From NCBI GenBank assembly GCA_001941045.1, contig MSHD01000024.1:80898-144897 (forward strand): a stretch of 64,000 nucleotides of DNA, read 5' to 3'. The notes under the pieces are model-generated. The model was not told the DNA's origin, did no database searches, and saw only the letters and a list, made by a program, of their open reading frames with translations. Shown here piece by piece: positions 34,680-43,847 of this stretch. The DNA is from Lachnospiraceae bacterium Zagget2 (lineage in GTDB: Bacteria; Bacillota; Clostridia; Lachnospirales; Lachnospiraceae). Each line of letters begins with the position of its first letter. Position 1 is the stretch's first letter. A program made the translations under genes and the position numbers.

Positions 34680-35950
34680 TCAAAAAGCTGCGGATCAAAC
34701 TGGTCGCCGCCTCCATGCTTTCCCTGCTTATCGTGCTGGCCGTGATCATGGGAATCGTCGGCGCGCTGAATTACCGGGAGATCGTGGAGGACGCCGACAG
34801 CACGCTGACGATTCTGGCCGCGAATGAGGGAAGCTTCCCCGGCGCCGCAGAAATACTGCCGGAGAAGAACGGGCAGGATGGGAAAGATGGCGTTTCGCCG
34901 CCGGCAGGTATCCCGCGGAGTGAGCGGCAGATGTCGCCGGAACTGCCCTACGAGTCACGTTATTTTTCTGTGTTGTTTGACAGTGACGGGAATGTCCTTT
35001 CCACAGATATGAAGCGGATCGCGGCGGTGGATGAGGATACTGCTATCGCGTATGCAAATAGTATTCTTGCGTCCGGCAAGGAGAGAGGCTTCGTGAATGT
35101 CTATCGCTATGTGTTGATCACGTCAGACGAGGGGACGCGCGTGATTTTCCTGGACTGCGGGCGCAGCCTCGACACGTTCTGGAACTTTGCGGTCACGGGC
35201 GTCGGTGTGGCTGCCGCGGGACTCCTGGCAGTGCTTCTTCTGATGATCGTTCTCTCGGGACGGATTGTGAAGCCTTTTTCTGAGAGCTATGAGAAGCAGA
35301 AACGCTTTATCACAGACGCGGGTCACGAGCTGAAGACGCCGCTCACGGTCATCAATGCGGACACCGAGATCCTGGGGATGGATTTCGGAGACAATGAGTG
35401 GCTGGACGATATCAGAAGCCAGACCGGGCGGCTGACAGAGCTGACGAACAGCCTGATTCTGCTCTCGCGTATGGAGGAGGAGCAGGCACAGTATCAGATG
35501 ATCGAGTTTCCGCTCTCGGATGTGGTGGAGGAGAGCGCGCATTCTTTCCGAAATCTGGCGCTGACGCAGGGAAAGACGCTTTCCTGCGAGATCCAGCCGA
35601 TGATCTTCTTCTGCGGGGATGAAAATTCGATCCGTCGCCTGGTGGGCATCCTGCTGGACAACGCGGTCAAATACTGCACGGAACAGGGAGAAATACGCCT
35701 GACGCTGGAAAAGCAGAAGAATGCCGTTCGCCTGTCTGTGTACAACACCTCTGAGCCGATATCAGAGGAACAGCTTACGCACCTTTTCGACCGTTTCTAC
35801 CGGACGGACAGCTCCCGCAATTCCCGCACGGGCGGCTATGGCCTGGGACTTTCCATCGCCGCCGCCGTTGTCAGGGTTCATAAGGGCAAAATCCAGGCAT
35901 CTACGGAGGATGGACAGTCTCTGATGATTATGGTCACACTGCCGGTGTGA
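34676..35950 (+). CDS. sensor histidine kinase
   Basis: The protein has 424 aa. Membrane helix 1 (about 10-32), an extracytoplasmic sensor of about 135 residues (with a Gly/Asp/Pro-rich insertion at 58-90), helix 2 (about 172-194), HisKA with H217 in FITDAGHELKTPLTVI, and HATPase with LLDNAVKYC and GGYGLGLSIAAAVV. There is little room for a HAMP domain. It would phosphorylate the response regulator encoded upstream. The signal is unknown; location suggests an envelope or phosphate-related cue. Confidence 0.92.
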   Translation: MIKKLRIKLVAASMLSLLIVLAVIMGIVGALNYREIVEDADSTLTILAANEGSFPGAAEILPEKNGQDGKDGVSPPAGIPRSERQMSPELPYESRYFSVLFDSDGNVLSTDMKRIAAVDEDTAIAYANSILASGKERGFVNVYRYVLITSDEGTRVIFLDCGRSLDTFWNFAVTGVGVAAAGLLAVLLLMIVLSGRIVKPFSESYEKQKRFITDAGHELKTPLTVINADTEILGMDFGDNEWLDDIRSQTGRLTELTNSLILLSRMEEEQAQYQMIEFPLSDVVEESAHSFRNLALTQGKTLSCEIQPMIFFCGDENSIRRLVGILLDNAVKYCTEQGEIRLTLEKQKNAVRLSVYNTSEPISEEQLTHLFDRFYRTDSSRNSRTGGYGLGLSIAAAVVRVHKGKIQASTEDGQSLMIMVTLPV

Positions 35951-35979
35951 TGTGAATTTTATGTGAATTCTGCGTAAGA

Positions 35980-36012
35980 TTTTAGTTTCGTTTAAGGAAA
36001 GAGCTTTATACT
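35980..36012 (+). promoter_or_regulatory. promoter with TTTwAG direct repeat before the VTC operon
   Basis: TTTTAG (35980-35985), 5 bp, TTTAAG (35991-35996), then 10 bp to -10 TATACT (36007-36012). The repeat replaces a recognisable -35 box, as at activator-dependent OmpR-type promoters, and matches the spacing at 33936-33967. Confidence 0.6.
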
Positions 36013-36042
36013 GATGCACAGCAAGACAAAAGGAGAAAGCGT

Positions 36043-36765
36043 ATGGCATATCAGATGACCTTTCAGCGATACGAGATCAAATACCTGCTGACACGACAGG
36101 AAAAGGAGCGGATCCTCCGTGTTATGGAGCCCTACATGCGGCTGGACGACTACGGGCGCAGCACGATACGAAATATCTACTATGACACGGACAATTACCG
36201 GCTGATCCGTCATTCGCTGGAGAGACCCGCCTACAAGGAGAAGCTCCGTGTGCGCAGCTACCGGCAGGTTTCTCCGGAGGATCCGGTCTTCGTGGAACTG
36301 AAGAAGAAATATGATTCGGTGGTGTACAAGAGAAGGCTCGTCCTGCCGGAGGCGCAGGTTATGGAGAGCTTCCGCAGCGGAAAGCCCCTGCCGGATCACT
36401 CGCAGATTGGCCACGAGATCGAGTATTTCCGGAAATATTATCAACCGCTGCAGCCGGCGGTGTTCCTATCCTATGAGCGGGAAGCCTACTATGCGCTGGA
36501 CGGCGGGAATTTCCGGGTGACCTTTGATGAAAATATCCTTTATCGGCAGCACGATTTTTCACTTGGCAGCGGCGCTTATGGAGAAGCGCTGCTCGGCAGG
36601 GGGCAGACGCTGATGGAGATCAAGACCTCCGGCGGGATCCCGCTCTGGATGAGTCACATTCTCTCGAAACAGCGCATCTTTAAGACCTCATTCTCCAAGT
36701 ACGGCGCGGCCTACCAGAGTATGGTGGCAAACGGTTTTCAGGAAAGGAGCGTTCGCTATGCTTGA
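36043..36765 (+). CDS. VTC-domain polyphosphate polymerase-like protein
   Basis: The protein has 240 aa, a single triphosphate-tunnel domain. Tunnel-lining residues appear in QRYEIKYLLTRQEKERI, STIRNIYYDTDNY, KEKLRVRSYRQV, VFVELKKKYDSVVYKRR and TLMEIKTSGGIPLW: alternating Arg/Lys and Glu, as in the yeast Vtc4 catalytic core that makes polyphosphate from ATP. No SPX domain or membrane segment is fused; the membrane partner is probably the DUF4956 protein encoded next, which overlaps by 8 bp. Bacterial members are little studied. Confidence 0.85.
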   Translation: MAYQMTFQRYEIKYLLTRQEKERILRVMEPYMRLDDYGRSTIRNIYYDTDNYRLIRHSLERPAYKEKLRVRSYRQVSPEDPVFVELKKKYDSVVYKRRLVLPEAQVMESFRSGKPLPDHSQIGHEIEYFRKYYQPLQPAVFLSYEREAYYALDGGNFRVTFDENILYRQHDFSLGSGAYGEALLGRGQTLMEIKTSGGIPLWMSHILSKQRIFKTSFSKYGAAYQSMVANGFQERSVRYA

Positions 36766-37453
36766 TCGTCTTTTTCGCGGAATCTTTGATACGGATATGA
36801 CCAGCGTGATCGCAGTGTCGGATTTTCTGCTCTGCGTGGGCTGCGCGCTGGCGATCGGCGTGCTGATCGCGCTGAGCTTTATGTACCACAGTAAATACAA
36901 CAAGGGCTTTGTGACAACGCTGGCGCTGCTGCCCGCGATTGTCTGTGTGGTGATCATGATGGTCAACGGAAATGTGGGGACCGGCGTAGCGGTGGCCGGC
37001 GCCTTCAGTCTCGTGCGCTTCCGCTCGGCGCCGGGAACGGCGAAGGAGATCGGGGCGATCTTTCTCGCGATGGGTGCGGGGCTGATCGTCGGCATGGGCT
37101 ATCTGGGTTACGCGTTTCTTTTCACGATTGTCCTGGGTCTTTTCAGCGTCCTGTACAGCAGCTTCGATTTTGGCGCGCGGAAAAATGCGGCGCGGTATAA
37201 GACGCTGCACATCACGATTCCGGAGGACCTGGACTACAGCGACGTGTTTGACGGAATCCTGAAAAAATATGCGACGAATTATGAGCTGGTGCAGGTGAAG
37301 ACGACCAACATGGGAAGCCTGTTCCGGCTGACCTATGACCTGACTCTGCGCAATGAGAAGAAGGAAAAAGAGCTGATCGACAAGCTCCGCTGCAGGAACG
37401 GAAATCTGGAGATTTCCATTTCGAAGAAGGAGACCGTGCAGGGGGAACTGTAG
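36758..37453 (+). CDS. DUF4956 membrane protein
   Basis: The protein has 231 aa. Three or four membrane helices lie in residues 18-135, including GNVGTGVAVAGAFSLVRFRS followed by APGTAKEIGAIFLAMGAG, the family signature. A soluble C-terminal domain (about 150-231) has an ACT/ferredoxin-like pattern. DUF4956 genes follow VTC-domain genes in many Firmicutes; a channel or anchor for polyphosphate handling is a reasonable guess, not established. SD aaaggagcg lies within the VTC gene end. Confidence 0.85.
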   Translation: MLDRLFRGIFDTDMTSVIAVSDFLLCVGCALAIGVLIALSFMYHSKYNKGFVTTLALLPAIVCVVIMMVNGNVGTGVAVAGAFSLVRFRSAPGTAKEIGAIFLAMGAGLIVGMGYLGYAFLFTIVLGLFSVLYSSFDFGARKNAARYKTLHITIPEDLDYSDVFDGILKKYATNYELVQVKTTNMGSLFRLTYDLTLRNEKKEKELIDKLRCRNGNLEISISKKETVQGEL

Positions 37454-37465
37454 GAGGTGTGTGGA

Positions 37466-39178
37466 TTGAAAGAGAGAAAAATTCTGGCGCTGCTTCTGGC
37501 GGCGCTTCTGTTTACCACCGGGTGCGGAGCATCCGGTTCCGCCGCATCCGGGTCAGACAGTGAAAGCACCGGGACATCCGATAATACGGATGCAACGGAG
37601 ACCGTGACTGCGACCGTGGTGGACACCTCCGATATGTTTACGGACCGGGATATTGACTGGAGCTACGATGAGGAGGACTGCGCACACATCGAGCTTGACG
37701 GGGACGGCGCGTCCGCCGACACGAATGCGGTGGAGATCTCGGGCAGCACGGTCACGATTACGGATGAAGGTACTTACATTCTGTCCGGTACGCTGGACGA
37801 CGGCATGATCATCGTGGACGCAGGCGATTCCGACAAGGTGCAGCTGGTGCTGGACGGCGTCGATATCACGAGCGCCACTTCCGCGGCGATCTATGTCCTG
37901 GAGGCGGATAAGGTGTTTGTCACGACTGCGTCCGGCTCGGAGAATACGCTCACGAACGGCGGCGAGTACGTGGCCATCGACGACAACAATATCGACGCGG
38001 TGATTTTCTCGAAGGCCGATCTGGTGCTGAACGGCGGAGGCACGCTCACCATCACTGCGGCGGCGGGGCACGGGGTCGTCTCAAAGGATGATCTGAAGGC
38101 AACCAGCGGGACGTATGTGATTACGGCGGAGAGCCATGGCCTCTCGGGTAAGGACAGCGTGCGCATCGCGGACGGGACGTATACGATCGTCTCCGGAAAG
38201 GACGGGATTCACGCGTCAAATGCGGATGACGAGAGTCTGGGTTATCTCTATATCGCTGGCGGCAGCTTCGTCATCGAGAGCGGCGACGACGGGATTCACG
38301 CGGACTCGGAGGTGACGATTGCAGCGGGGACAATCGATATCACGCAGAGCTATGAGGGCATCGAGGGCCTGTCCATTGATATCACCGGCGGAGATATCAG
38401 CGTGGTCGCCAGCGACGACGGATTGAATGCCGCTGGCGGCACGGACAGCAGCGGCTTCGGCGGAAGAGGCGGCGATATCTTTGCCTCCGAGGAGGGCGCG
38501 TACATCAGTATTGCGGGCGGCACTCTGCATGTCAACGCCTCCGGCGACGGCATCGACTCCAACGGCGACCTCTACGTCAGCGGTGGGGAGACTTATGTGT
38601 CCGGCCCGACCGACAGTGCGAACGGGGCGTTAGACTATGCAGGTAGCGCGGCGATCAGCGGCGGTATCTTCATCGCGGCGGGTTCTTCCGGTATGGCGCA
38701 GAACTTTGGTTCCTCCTCGACGCAGGGCGTCATGATGGTGACGGTGGACTCGGCTTCTGCGGGCAGTACGCTCACGCTCTGCGACAGCGACGGAACGGAG
38801 CTTCTGTCCTGGCAGCCAGATAAGGCCTACAGCTCCGTGGTAATCAGCTGCCCGGAGATCACGCAGGGTTCCACTTATACGCTGACGGCGGGCAGCTACT
38901 CGACGGAAATTACGATGGACAGTCTGGTCTACGGCTTCGGAACTGGTATGGGCGGAGCAGGAGGCATGGGTGGCGGTCAGGGCGGAATGGGCGGTGACCG
39001 CGGCGACGGCACGGACACAGCGCCGGAAGGAGATTCCGGCAGCGCGCCCGATGGAAATGCCGGAGATCTGCCGGACGATTCCGGGGAAGCGCCTGACGGC
39101 AACACCGAAATGCCCGGCGGAGGCATGGGTAGTGGCCAGGGAGGTGGCGGACGCGGCATGGGCGGCGGACGTTGGTGA
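37466..39178 (+). CDS. lipoprotein with carbohydrate-binding (DUF4353-type) beta-helix repeats
   Basis: The protein has 570 aa from TTG 37466 (SD aggagg, 8 nt away; a GTG at 37457 overlaps the SD). Lipobox FTTGC puts the modified Cys at 20. Residues 90-480 form short repeats of beta-helix type (for example TYTIVSGKDGIHA, FVIESGDDGIHADSEV, ISVVASDDGLNAAG), each rung with a GI/GL-H/N turn. The C-terminal 90 residues are Gly/Met/Asp-rich and low complexity, likely a flexible extracellular tail. It should be displayed on the outside of the membrane. The CotH kinase that often accompanies such genes is absent. Confidence 0.82.
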   Translation: MKERKILALLLAALLFTTGCGASGSAASGSDSESTGTSDNTDATETVTATVVDTSDMFTDRDIDWSYDEEDCAHIELDGDGASADTNAVEISGSTVTITDEGTYILSGTLDDGMIIVDAGDSDKVQLVLDGVDITSATSAAIYVLEADKVFVTTASGSENTLTNGGEYVAIDDNNIDAVIFSKADLVLNGGGTLTITAAAGHGVVSKDDLKATSGTYVITAESHGLSGKDSVRIADGTYTIVSGKDGIHASNADDESLGYLYIAGGSFVIESGDDGIHADSEVTIAAGTIDITQSYEGIEGLSIDITGGDISVVASDDGLNAAGGTDSSGFGGRGGDIFASEEGAYISIAGGTLHVNASGDGIDSNGDLYVSGGETYVSGPTDSANGALDYAGSAAISGGIFIAAGSSGMAQNFGSSSTQGVMMVTVDSASAGSTLTLCDSDGTELLSWQPDKAYSSVVISCPEITQGSTYTLTAGSYSTEITMDSLVYGFGTGMGGAGGMGGGQGGMGGDRGDGTDTAPEGDSGSAPDGNAGDLPDDSGEAPDGNTEMPGGGMGSGQGGGGRGMGGGRW

Positions 39179-39196
39179 AGCCGAAAGGAGCGCGAT

Positions 39197-40252
39197 ATGG
39201 ACAAGGAGCTGCCTGAACGGGGGCAGACATGGATCGTCCTCATTCCGGCGTATCAGCCGGGACCGCTGCTGCTCGATCTGCTGCGGGAAGTGAGAAAAAA
39301 CGGCCTTCTCGCGGTCGTCGTGGACGACGGCAGCGGGGAGGAGGCGCGGGAACTGTTTCAGCAGGCTTCCGAATACGCCGTTGTGCTGAGGCATCCGGAG
39401 AATCGCGGAAAAGGCAGCGCGCTGAAAAGCGGGCTGCGGTATATGCAGAATCACTTTGGCGCGGACTACGTGGTCGTGACGATGGACGCCGACGGACAGC
39501 ACCGGGTATCCGACGTGCTGCGGGTGTGCCGCGACGCGCAGGAGCATCCGGGCAGTCTGGTGCTCGGATGCCGGAGAATGAAGAAGGGAGTCCCCCTGCG
39601 GAGCCGTTTTGGAAATACGTTGACCCGGCTGGTGTTCAGCCTGTGTACCGATTCCGGTCTCTACGATACACAGACTGGTCTGCGGGCTTTCAACAGCACT
39701 CTGGCGCGTGAACTGATCGGGATTTCCGGAGAACGCTACGAGTATGAAATGCATGTGTTGCTGGAGTGCTCTGAAGGAAACATTCCTGTGCGCGAGGTAG
39801 AAGTTGAGACAGTCTATCTCGATGGAAATGCCTCCTCCCATTTTGATATTATGAGAGATTCTTATCGTATTTATAAAGAAATACTGAAATTTTCCGCTTC
39901 GTCTTTCTTGAGTTTTCTCCTGGACTATGCCCTGTACAGCCTGCTTCTGGTTTTGACGGGAAACCTGACGGCGTCGAACATCGGCGCACGTGTGATGAGT
40001 GCGGGCTTTAACTACTCGTTAAACCGGAGGCTGGTCTTCTGCAGCGACAGCCGGGTGGAAAATACAATATGGAAATACTGGCTTCTGGCGGCGGCGATTC
40101 TGGCTGGCAACACGCTGGTGCTGGGCATGTTGGTGAACGGGGCGGGCGTAAACCGCTATGTGGCGAAGCTGTGCACAGAGTTAACGTTCTTCTTATTGAG
40201 CTGGCTTGTACAGAGGTGCGTGATCTTCCGGAAAAAGGAGCGTGCGACATGA
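39197..40252 (+). CDS. bifunctional GT2 glycosyltransferase fused to GtrA-like membrane domain
   Basis: The protein has 351 aa. N-terminal GT2 domain (about 10-215): VLIPAYQPGPLLLDLL, VVDDGSGEEA and metal site VTMDADGQH. C-terminal GtrA domain (about 225-345) has four membrane helices with FNYSLNRRLVFCSD, the GtrA hallmark. GtrA-like domains help flip lipid-linked sugars, so one chain may load and translocate a polyprenyl-linked sugar. SD aaaggag lies upstream. Its stop overlaps the next start (ATGA). Confidence 0.9.
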   Translation: MDKELPERGQTWIVLIPAYQPGPLLLDLLREVRKNGLLAVVVDDGSGEEARELFQQASEYAVVLRHPENRGKGSALKSGLRYMQNHFGADYVVVTMDADGQHRVSDVLRVCRDAQEHPGSLVLGCRRMKKGVPLRSRFGNTLTRLVFSLCTDSGLYDTQTGLRAFNSTLARELIGISGERYEYEMHVLLECSEGNIPVREVEVETVYLDGNASSHFDIMRDSYRIYKEILKFSASSFLSFLLDYALYSLLLVLTGNLTASNIGARVMSAGFNYSLNRRLVFCSDSRVENTIWKYWLLAAAILAGNTLVLGMLVNGAGVNRYVAKLCTELTFFLLSWLVQRCVIFRKKERAT

Positions 40253-41235
40253 AATTCTTCAGGAGACATCTGTGGGCTGTCCTGTACAGCGTCCTGTTGG
40301 CCGCGTTCACGGTCTATATTTCGCTGGACACCTTCGTGATCTCCCGGGTATACGCCGAGGCTCCGCAGGCGGACACATCCTATGAGAATGCGGAAGCAGA
40401 GGAGTCGGGTGAGGCGGAGGGGACCTCCGGGGAGTCGGACAGCTCGTCCGGCAGAAAGAAGCATAAAAAGAAAAGCGGCGTGTCGGAGGAGGAAGAGACG
40501 GAGACCGTGGCGGACAGCTCCTACAACGACGGCGGGATCTCCATCACACTCACAGAGTACCGGGAGTACGACACGGCGATCTATGTGGCAGATATCGTGC
40601 TCTCCTCGGCAGAGTATCTTAAGACCGCCTTCGCGCAGAACGCCTACGGACGCAATGTGACCGCGATCACCTCAGAAATCGCAGAGGATGCGGGAGCGAT
40701 TCTGGCGATCAACGGGGATTATTACGGGGCGCGGCAGCAGGGCTATGTGATCCGGAACGGAGTCCTTTACCGGGATACCGCCGCTTCGGATCAGGAGGAT
40801 CTGGTCATCTATGACGACGGAACCTTCGGCATTATTTCTGAGGAGGAGTCAGCAGCGCAGGCGCTTCTGGAGGACGGAGCCGTGCAGGTGCTTTCCTTCG
40901 GTCCGGCGCTGGTCGTGGACGGTGCAATATCTGTCTCGGAGGGGGATGAGGTCGGGAAGGCGAAGGCGAGCAATCCACGGACGGCGATCGGAGTGATCGA
41001 CGATCTCCACTATGTGTTTGTGGTTTCCGATGGGCGCACGGAGGAGAGCGAGGGACTGTCCCTCTCCGAGCTGGCGGAATTTATGGAAGGGCTTGACGTA
41101 CAGACCGCCTACAATCTGGACGGCGGCGGCTCGTCTACCCTGTATTTTAACGGGGAAGTCATTAATCAGCCCACTACAAACGGGAAAAAGATCGGGGAAA
41201 GGAGCGTCAGCGACATTGTCTGCATCGGATACTGA
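40249..41235 (+). CDS. phosphodiester glycosidase (NAGPA-domain) family protein
   Basis: The protein has 328 aa. A signal-anchor helix (about 10-30) is followed by an acidic/basic linker (about 42-85), then the catalytic domain with ILAINGDYYGARQQGYVIRN, SNPRTAIGVID and YNLDGGGSSTLYFNG. NAGPA-type enzymes remove a sugar linked by a phosphodiester. Here the substrate could be a glycosyl phosphate on teichoic acid or a related anionic polymer, exposed on the cell surface. Coupled by ATGA to the GT2-GtrA gene. Confidence 0.88.
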   Translation: MKFFRRHLWAVLYSVLLAAFTVYISLDTFVISRVYAEAPQADTSYENAEAEESGEAEGTSGESDSSSGRKKHKKKSGVSEEEETETVADSSYNDGGISITLTEYREYDTAIYVADIVLSSAEYLKTAFAQNAYGRNVTAITSEIAEDAGAILAINGDYYGARQQGYVIRNGVLYRDTAASDQEDLVIYDDGTFGIISEEESAAQALLEDGAVQVLSFGPALVVDGAISVSEGDEVGKAKASNPRTAIGVIDDLHYVFVVSDGRTEESEGLSLSELAEFMEGLDVQTAYNLDGGGSSTLYFNGEVINQPTTNGKKIGERSVSDIVCIGY

Positions 41236-41251
41236 GAGAGACAGCCGGAGA

Positions 41252-41677
41252 ATGATGAAGACGGGGCTTGTGTACCTGTGCATCAGCCTGCTCTGCGCGT
41301 GGTTCGGAGCCATGTACGAGCAGTTCAGCCACGGCGTGTTTTCTTATTATATGATATACTCATTCGCCTTTCCGCTGGCCGGAGGAGCGCTGCCTTTTTT
41401 CCTTTTGTCCTTCCGGGGCGGTCGGACGCCCGGCAGGCTGCCTCTGCATTTCTATCACTCCGGGGTTGCGACGCTGACGGTCGGGAGCATTTTTCAGGGC
41501 GTGCTGGAGATCTACGGCACGACTAATCCGCTGACGCGCGTTTACTGGATTGTGGGATGGAGTTTTGTTCTGTGCGGAATTGTGGGTTTTGTGATCGGAA
41601 GGCGGAGAAAATTCGCCGTATCAAAGAAAAAAGAGAAAGCGGCTGACGCATCACGGCATGAAAATCGCGAGGTATGA
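41252..41677 (+). CDS. small integral membrane protein (141 aa), unknown family
   Basis: ATG 41252 or 41255 follows ccggag. Four hydrophobic segments are visible (about 4-20, 30-52, 67-90, 97-115), ending in a basic tail (RRRKFAVSKKKEKAA) that should be cytoplasmic. The loop LHFYHSGVATLTVGSIFQGV with a His and GIFQG-like turn is distinctive. I do not recognise the family; its place inside the VTC/GT2-GtrA operon suggests an accessory membrane subunit. Confidence 0.7.
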   Translation: MMKTGLVYLCISLLCAWFGAMYEQFSHGVFSYYMIYSFAFPLAGGALPFFLLSFRGGRTPGRLPLHFYHSGVATLTVGSIFQGVLEIYGTTNPLTRVYWIVGWSFVLCGIVGFVIGRRRKFAVSKKKEKAADASRHENREV

Positions 41678-41678
41678 A

Positions 41679-42980
41679 ATGAAGGGTGTAAGAAGATTAG
41701 TAACCGCATTTTTTGTGACGCTGGCGGTGCTGGCCCTCGCGGTCGGTCTGTATTTTGGCGTTCCGGCAGTTCACAGCTGCGTGAATCAATTCTTTACGAC
41801 AATTTATGGATTGATAAGCGGGACGGATATCCCCGACCGGGGCGGACTCGTAAAGGTCGACGGCGACGGTTCGCTCATCGATTCCGGAGATCTGGATTCT
41901 CTGGATGATTCCGGGATTATCGGTGACAACGAGTCCGTTGACACGGAAAAATACGTTTATTACAGTCTCCTGACTTCAGACGGGCAGACCGTCTATCAGC
42001 AGATCTGTGCCAATATCGAGGCGATGGAGACAACCTTCATTCCGGAGACGGATATCAGTGTCTCGGAGATGCAGGATGCCATTGAGTCGGTTTTCAACGA
42101 CCATCCGGAATATTTCTGGATTGAAACCGCCTACTCTTACCGCTATACCGCAAACGATGTCTGCGTGCAGATCACGCTCTGCTTCAATGACACGGCGGAC
42201 GATTTCACGAACGCAAAGACGGCCTTTGACTCCGCTGCGGAGGAGATTATCAGCTATGCGGAGACGTTGGAGAGCGATTATGAAAAAGAAAAATATGTCC
42301 ACGATGCGGTCATCGCGCTTGCCGATTACGATGAAAGCGTGAGCGACAGCTACAGCCAGAGCGCCTACAGTGCGCTGGTGATGGGTAGAACTGTCTGCGC
42401 CGGATATGCGCGCGCTTTTCAGTATATTATGCAGGAGCTCGACATCACGACATATTATTGTGTGGGCTATGCAGGGGGTGATCACGCGTGGAATATTGTA
42501 GAACTCTCAGACGGTTATTATAATGTGGATCTGACCTGGGACGACGCCACATCCTCGACCTACGCCTGGTTCAATCTGCCGGATTCCGTTTTCGGCAGGA
42601 CACATACGCGGACGGATCTGTCCGTGCAGCTCCCGTCCTGCGAAGGGACAGCATATTATAATCCGGAGGATGCTGGGGGCGCACAGACCACGGGTGACAC
42701 GCAGCCGTCCCAGACGCCGGACAGCGGGACTCCCTCTTCGCAGACGCCGGACGCGGGAAGCTCTGATTTGACTGCGCCGGAGAATCATAGTTCTGACGAC
42801 ACCGCGCCGGACGAGGAAGAAACGACTCCATCACAGCCGGATGCCGGTGGGACAGCGCCCACGCAGCCGGACGGCAATCCATCTCCACAGACTCCGTCGG
42901 ATGCCCGCCCCTCCGGCACAGGCGGCGGAGGCTTCGGGCAGCCAAGCGGTTCAGGGTCAGCCCCGGCTCCGGCAAACTGA
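41679..42980 (+). CDS. secreted/anchored transglutaminase-like protein with Pro/Ser/Thr tail
   Basis: The protein has 433 aa from ATG 41679, chosen because gagg lies 6 nt upstream (ATG 41658 overlaps the previous gene). A signal anchor (about 6-30) is followed by the transglutaminase-like core (about 200-300) with C240 in GRTVCAGYARAFQ, H269 in GGDHAWNIV and D284 in YNVDLTWDD: a complete triad. Residues 335-433 are low-complexity repeats of the SQTPDSG/SQPDAGG kind, likely wall-spanning. Substrate unknown; a peptidase or cross-linking role at the envelope is possible. Its end overlaps the convergent methyltransferase by 24 bp. Confidence 0.85.
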   Translation: MKGVRRLVTAFFVTLAVLALAVGLYFGVPAVHSCVNQFFTTIYGLISGTDIPDRGGLVKVDGDGSLIDSGDLDSLDDSGIIGDNESVDTEKYVYYSLLTSDGQTVYQQICANIEAMETTFIPETDISVSEMQDAIESVFNDHPEYFWIETAYSYRYTANDVCVQITLCFNDTADDFTNAKTAFDSAAEEIISYAETLESDYEKEKYVHDAVIALADYDESVSDSYSQSAYSALVMGRTVCAGYARAFQYIMQELDITTYYCVGYAGGDHAWNIVELSDGYYNVDLTWDDATSSTYAWFNLPDSVFGRTHTRTDLSVQLPSCEGTAYYNPEDAGGAQTTGDTQPSQTPDSGTPSSQTPDAGSSDLTAPENHSSDDTAPDEEETTPSQPDAGGTAPTQPDGNPSPQTPSDARPSGTGGGGFGQPSGSGSAPAPAN

Positions 42981-43709
42981 ATCTTTTTTGACTCCCTTTA
43001 TCAGGAACAGCTGCGTCGGATTATAAAAACGCAGATCGCCGGTATAAATACGGCCGCTCACCTCGCGGTCGATTTTTATGTCCGCATAGCCCAGGGCGTC
43101 AAGCACCTTCTCATCCCACGCCGGGCGCTCTTCCCTGCTTATGTCCAGCTCTTCACGGATCCGTGTACACTCATGAAGCTGCTCGTCGCTCACATTCCGG
43201 TGCGCATTCTGACCGGAGGGATCGCGCGCCTCCCTGCAGAAATCTGCCTTTCCATAATTCCCGTCAAAATTCAGGAGAATACCGCCTTTTTTCAGGACAC
43301 GCTTCCATTCGCGGTAGGCCTCCGCAGGGTGCGGCAGCGTCCAGGTCAGGTTACGCGCGATTACCAGGTCGAAGCTCTCGTCGTCAAAATCCGTCTTTTC
43401 CGCGTCCATAACCTGAAAATCAACGTCCACGCCTTTCTCTTCTGCGAGGCGGCGCGCGCCCTCGATCATTCCCGTCGTCAGGTCGATACCGCATACTGCA
43501 TGTCCCTGCTGCGCGAGGAGAATCGCGAAGAAACCGCCGCCGGTTCCCACATCCAGAATTTTCAACCTTTTCCCTGCTGGCAGACAGCGCTGGATTTCCG
43601 CAAGCCAGAGACTTGCCATTCCGCTTTCCAGCTCCGCCCCTCGCATTCGGACGAATTCCTCGCTGCGTCCCGACCAGTAACCTTGAATCCTTGTCTTAAT
43701 ATCTTCCAT
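42957..43709 (-). CDS. class I SAM-dependent methyltransferase
   Basis: The protein has 250 aa. Motif I LKILDVGTGGGFFAILLAQQ (about 47-66), motif II VCGIDLTTGMI, and motif post-I FDDESFDLVIARNLTWTLPHP identify the UbiE/Methyltransf_11 group. The Asp after motif I that binds the SAM ribose is present (GIDLT). The substrate cannot be told. It is convergent with the transglutaminase gene and stands alone, with no operon partner. Confidence 0.88.
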   Translation of the reverse strand: MEDIKTRIQGYWSGRSEEFVRMRGAELESGMASLWLAEIQRCLPAGKRLKILDVGTGGGFFAILLAQQGHAVCGIDLTTGMIEGARRLAEEKGVDVDFQVMDAEKTDFDDESFDLVIARNLTWTLPHPAEAYREWKRVLKKGGILLNFDGNYGKADFCREARDPSGQNAHRNVSDEQLHECTRIREELDISREERPAWDEKVLDALGYADIKIDREVSGRIYTGDLRFYNPTQLFLIKGVKKDSVCRSRG

Positions 43710-43847
43710 GTACTGTCTCCCCTATTGTTTCCTCCGCACATGGAAAAAGAAATCGTGCGGGCGACACCATTCCTTTTTCCATGAGTGCTTATTTCAGACT
43801 TTGTGTTGATTCCGAACTTCACTTTAACAGCCCTCGAAAAAGTCCGC

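Noticed and set aside
41658-41678. Upstream ATG for the transglutaminase-like gene
   Set aside because: No SD and it overlaps the preceding gene; ATG 41679 has gagg at good distance.
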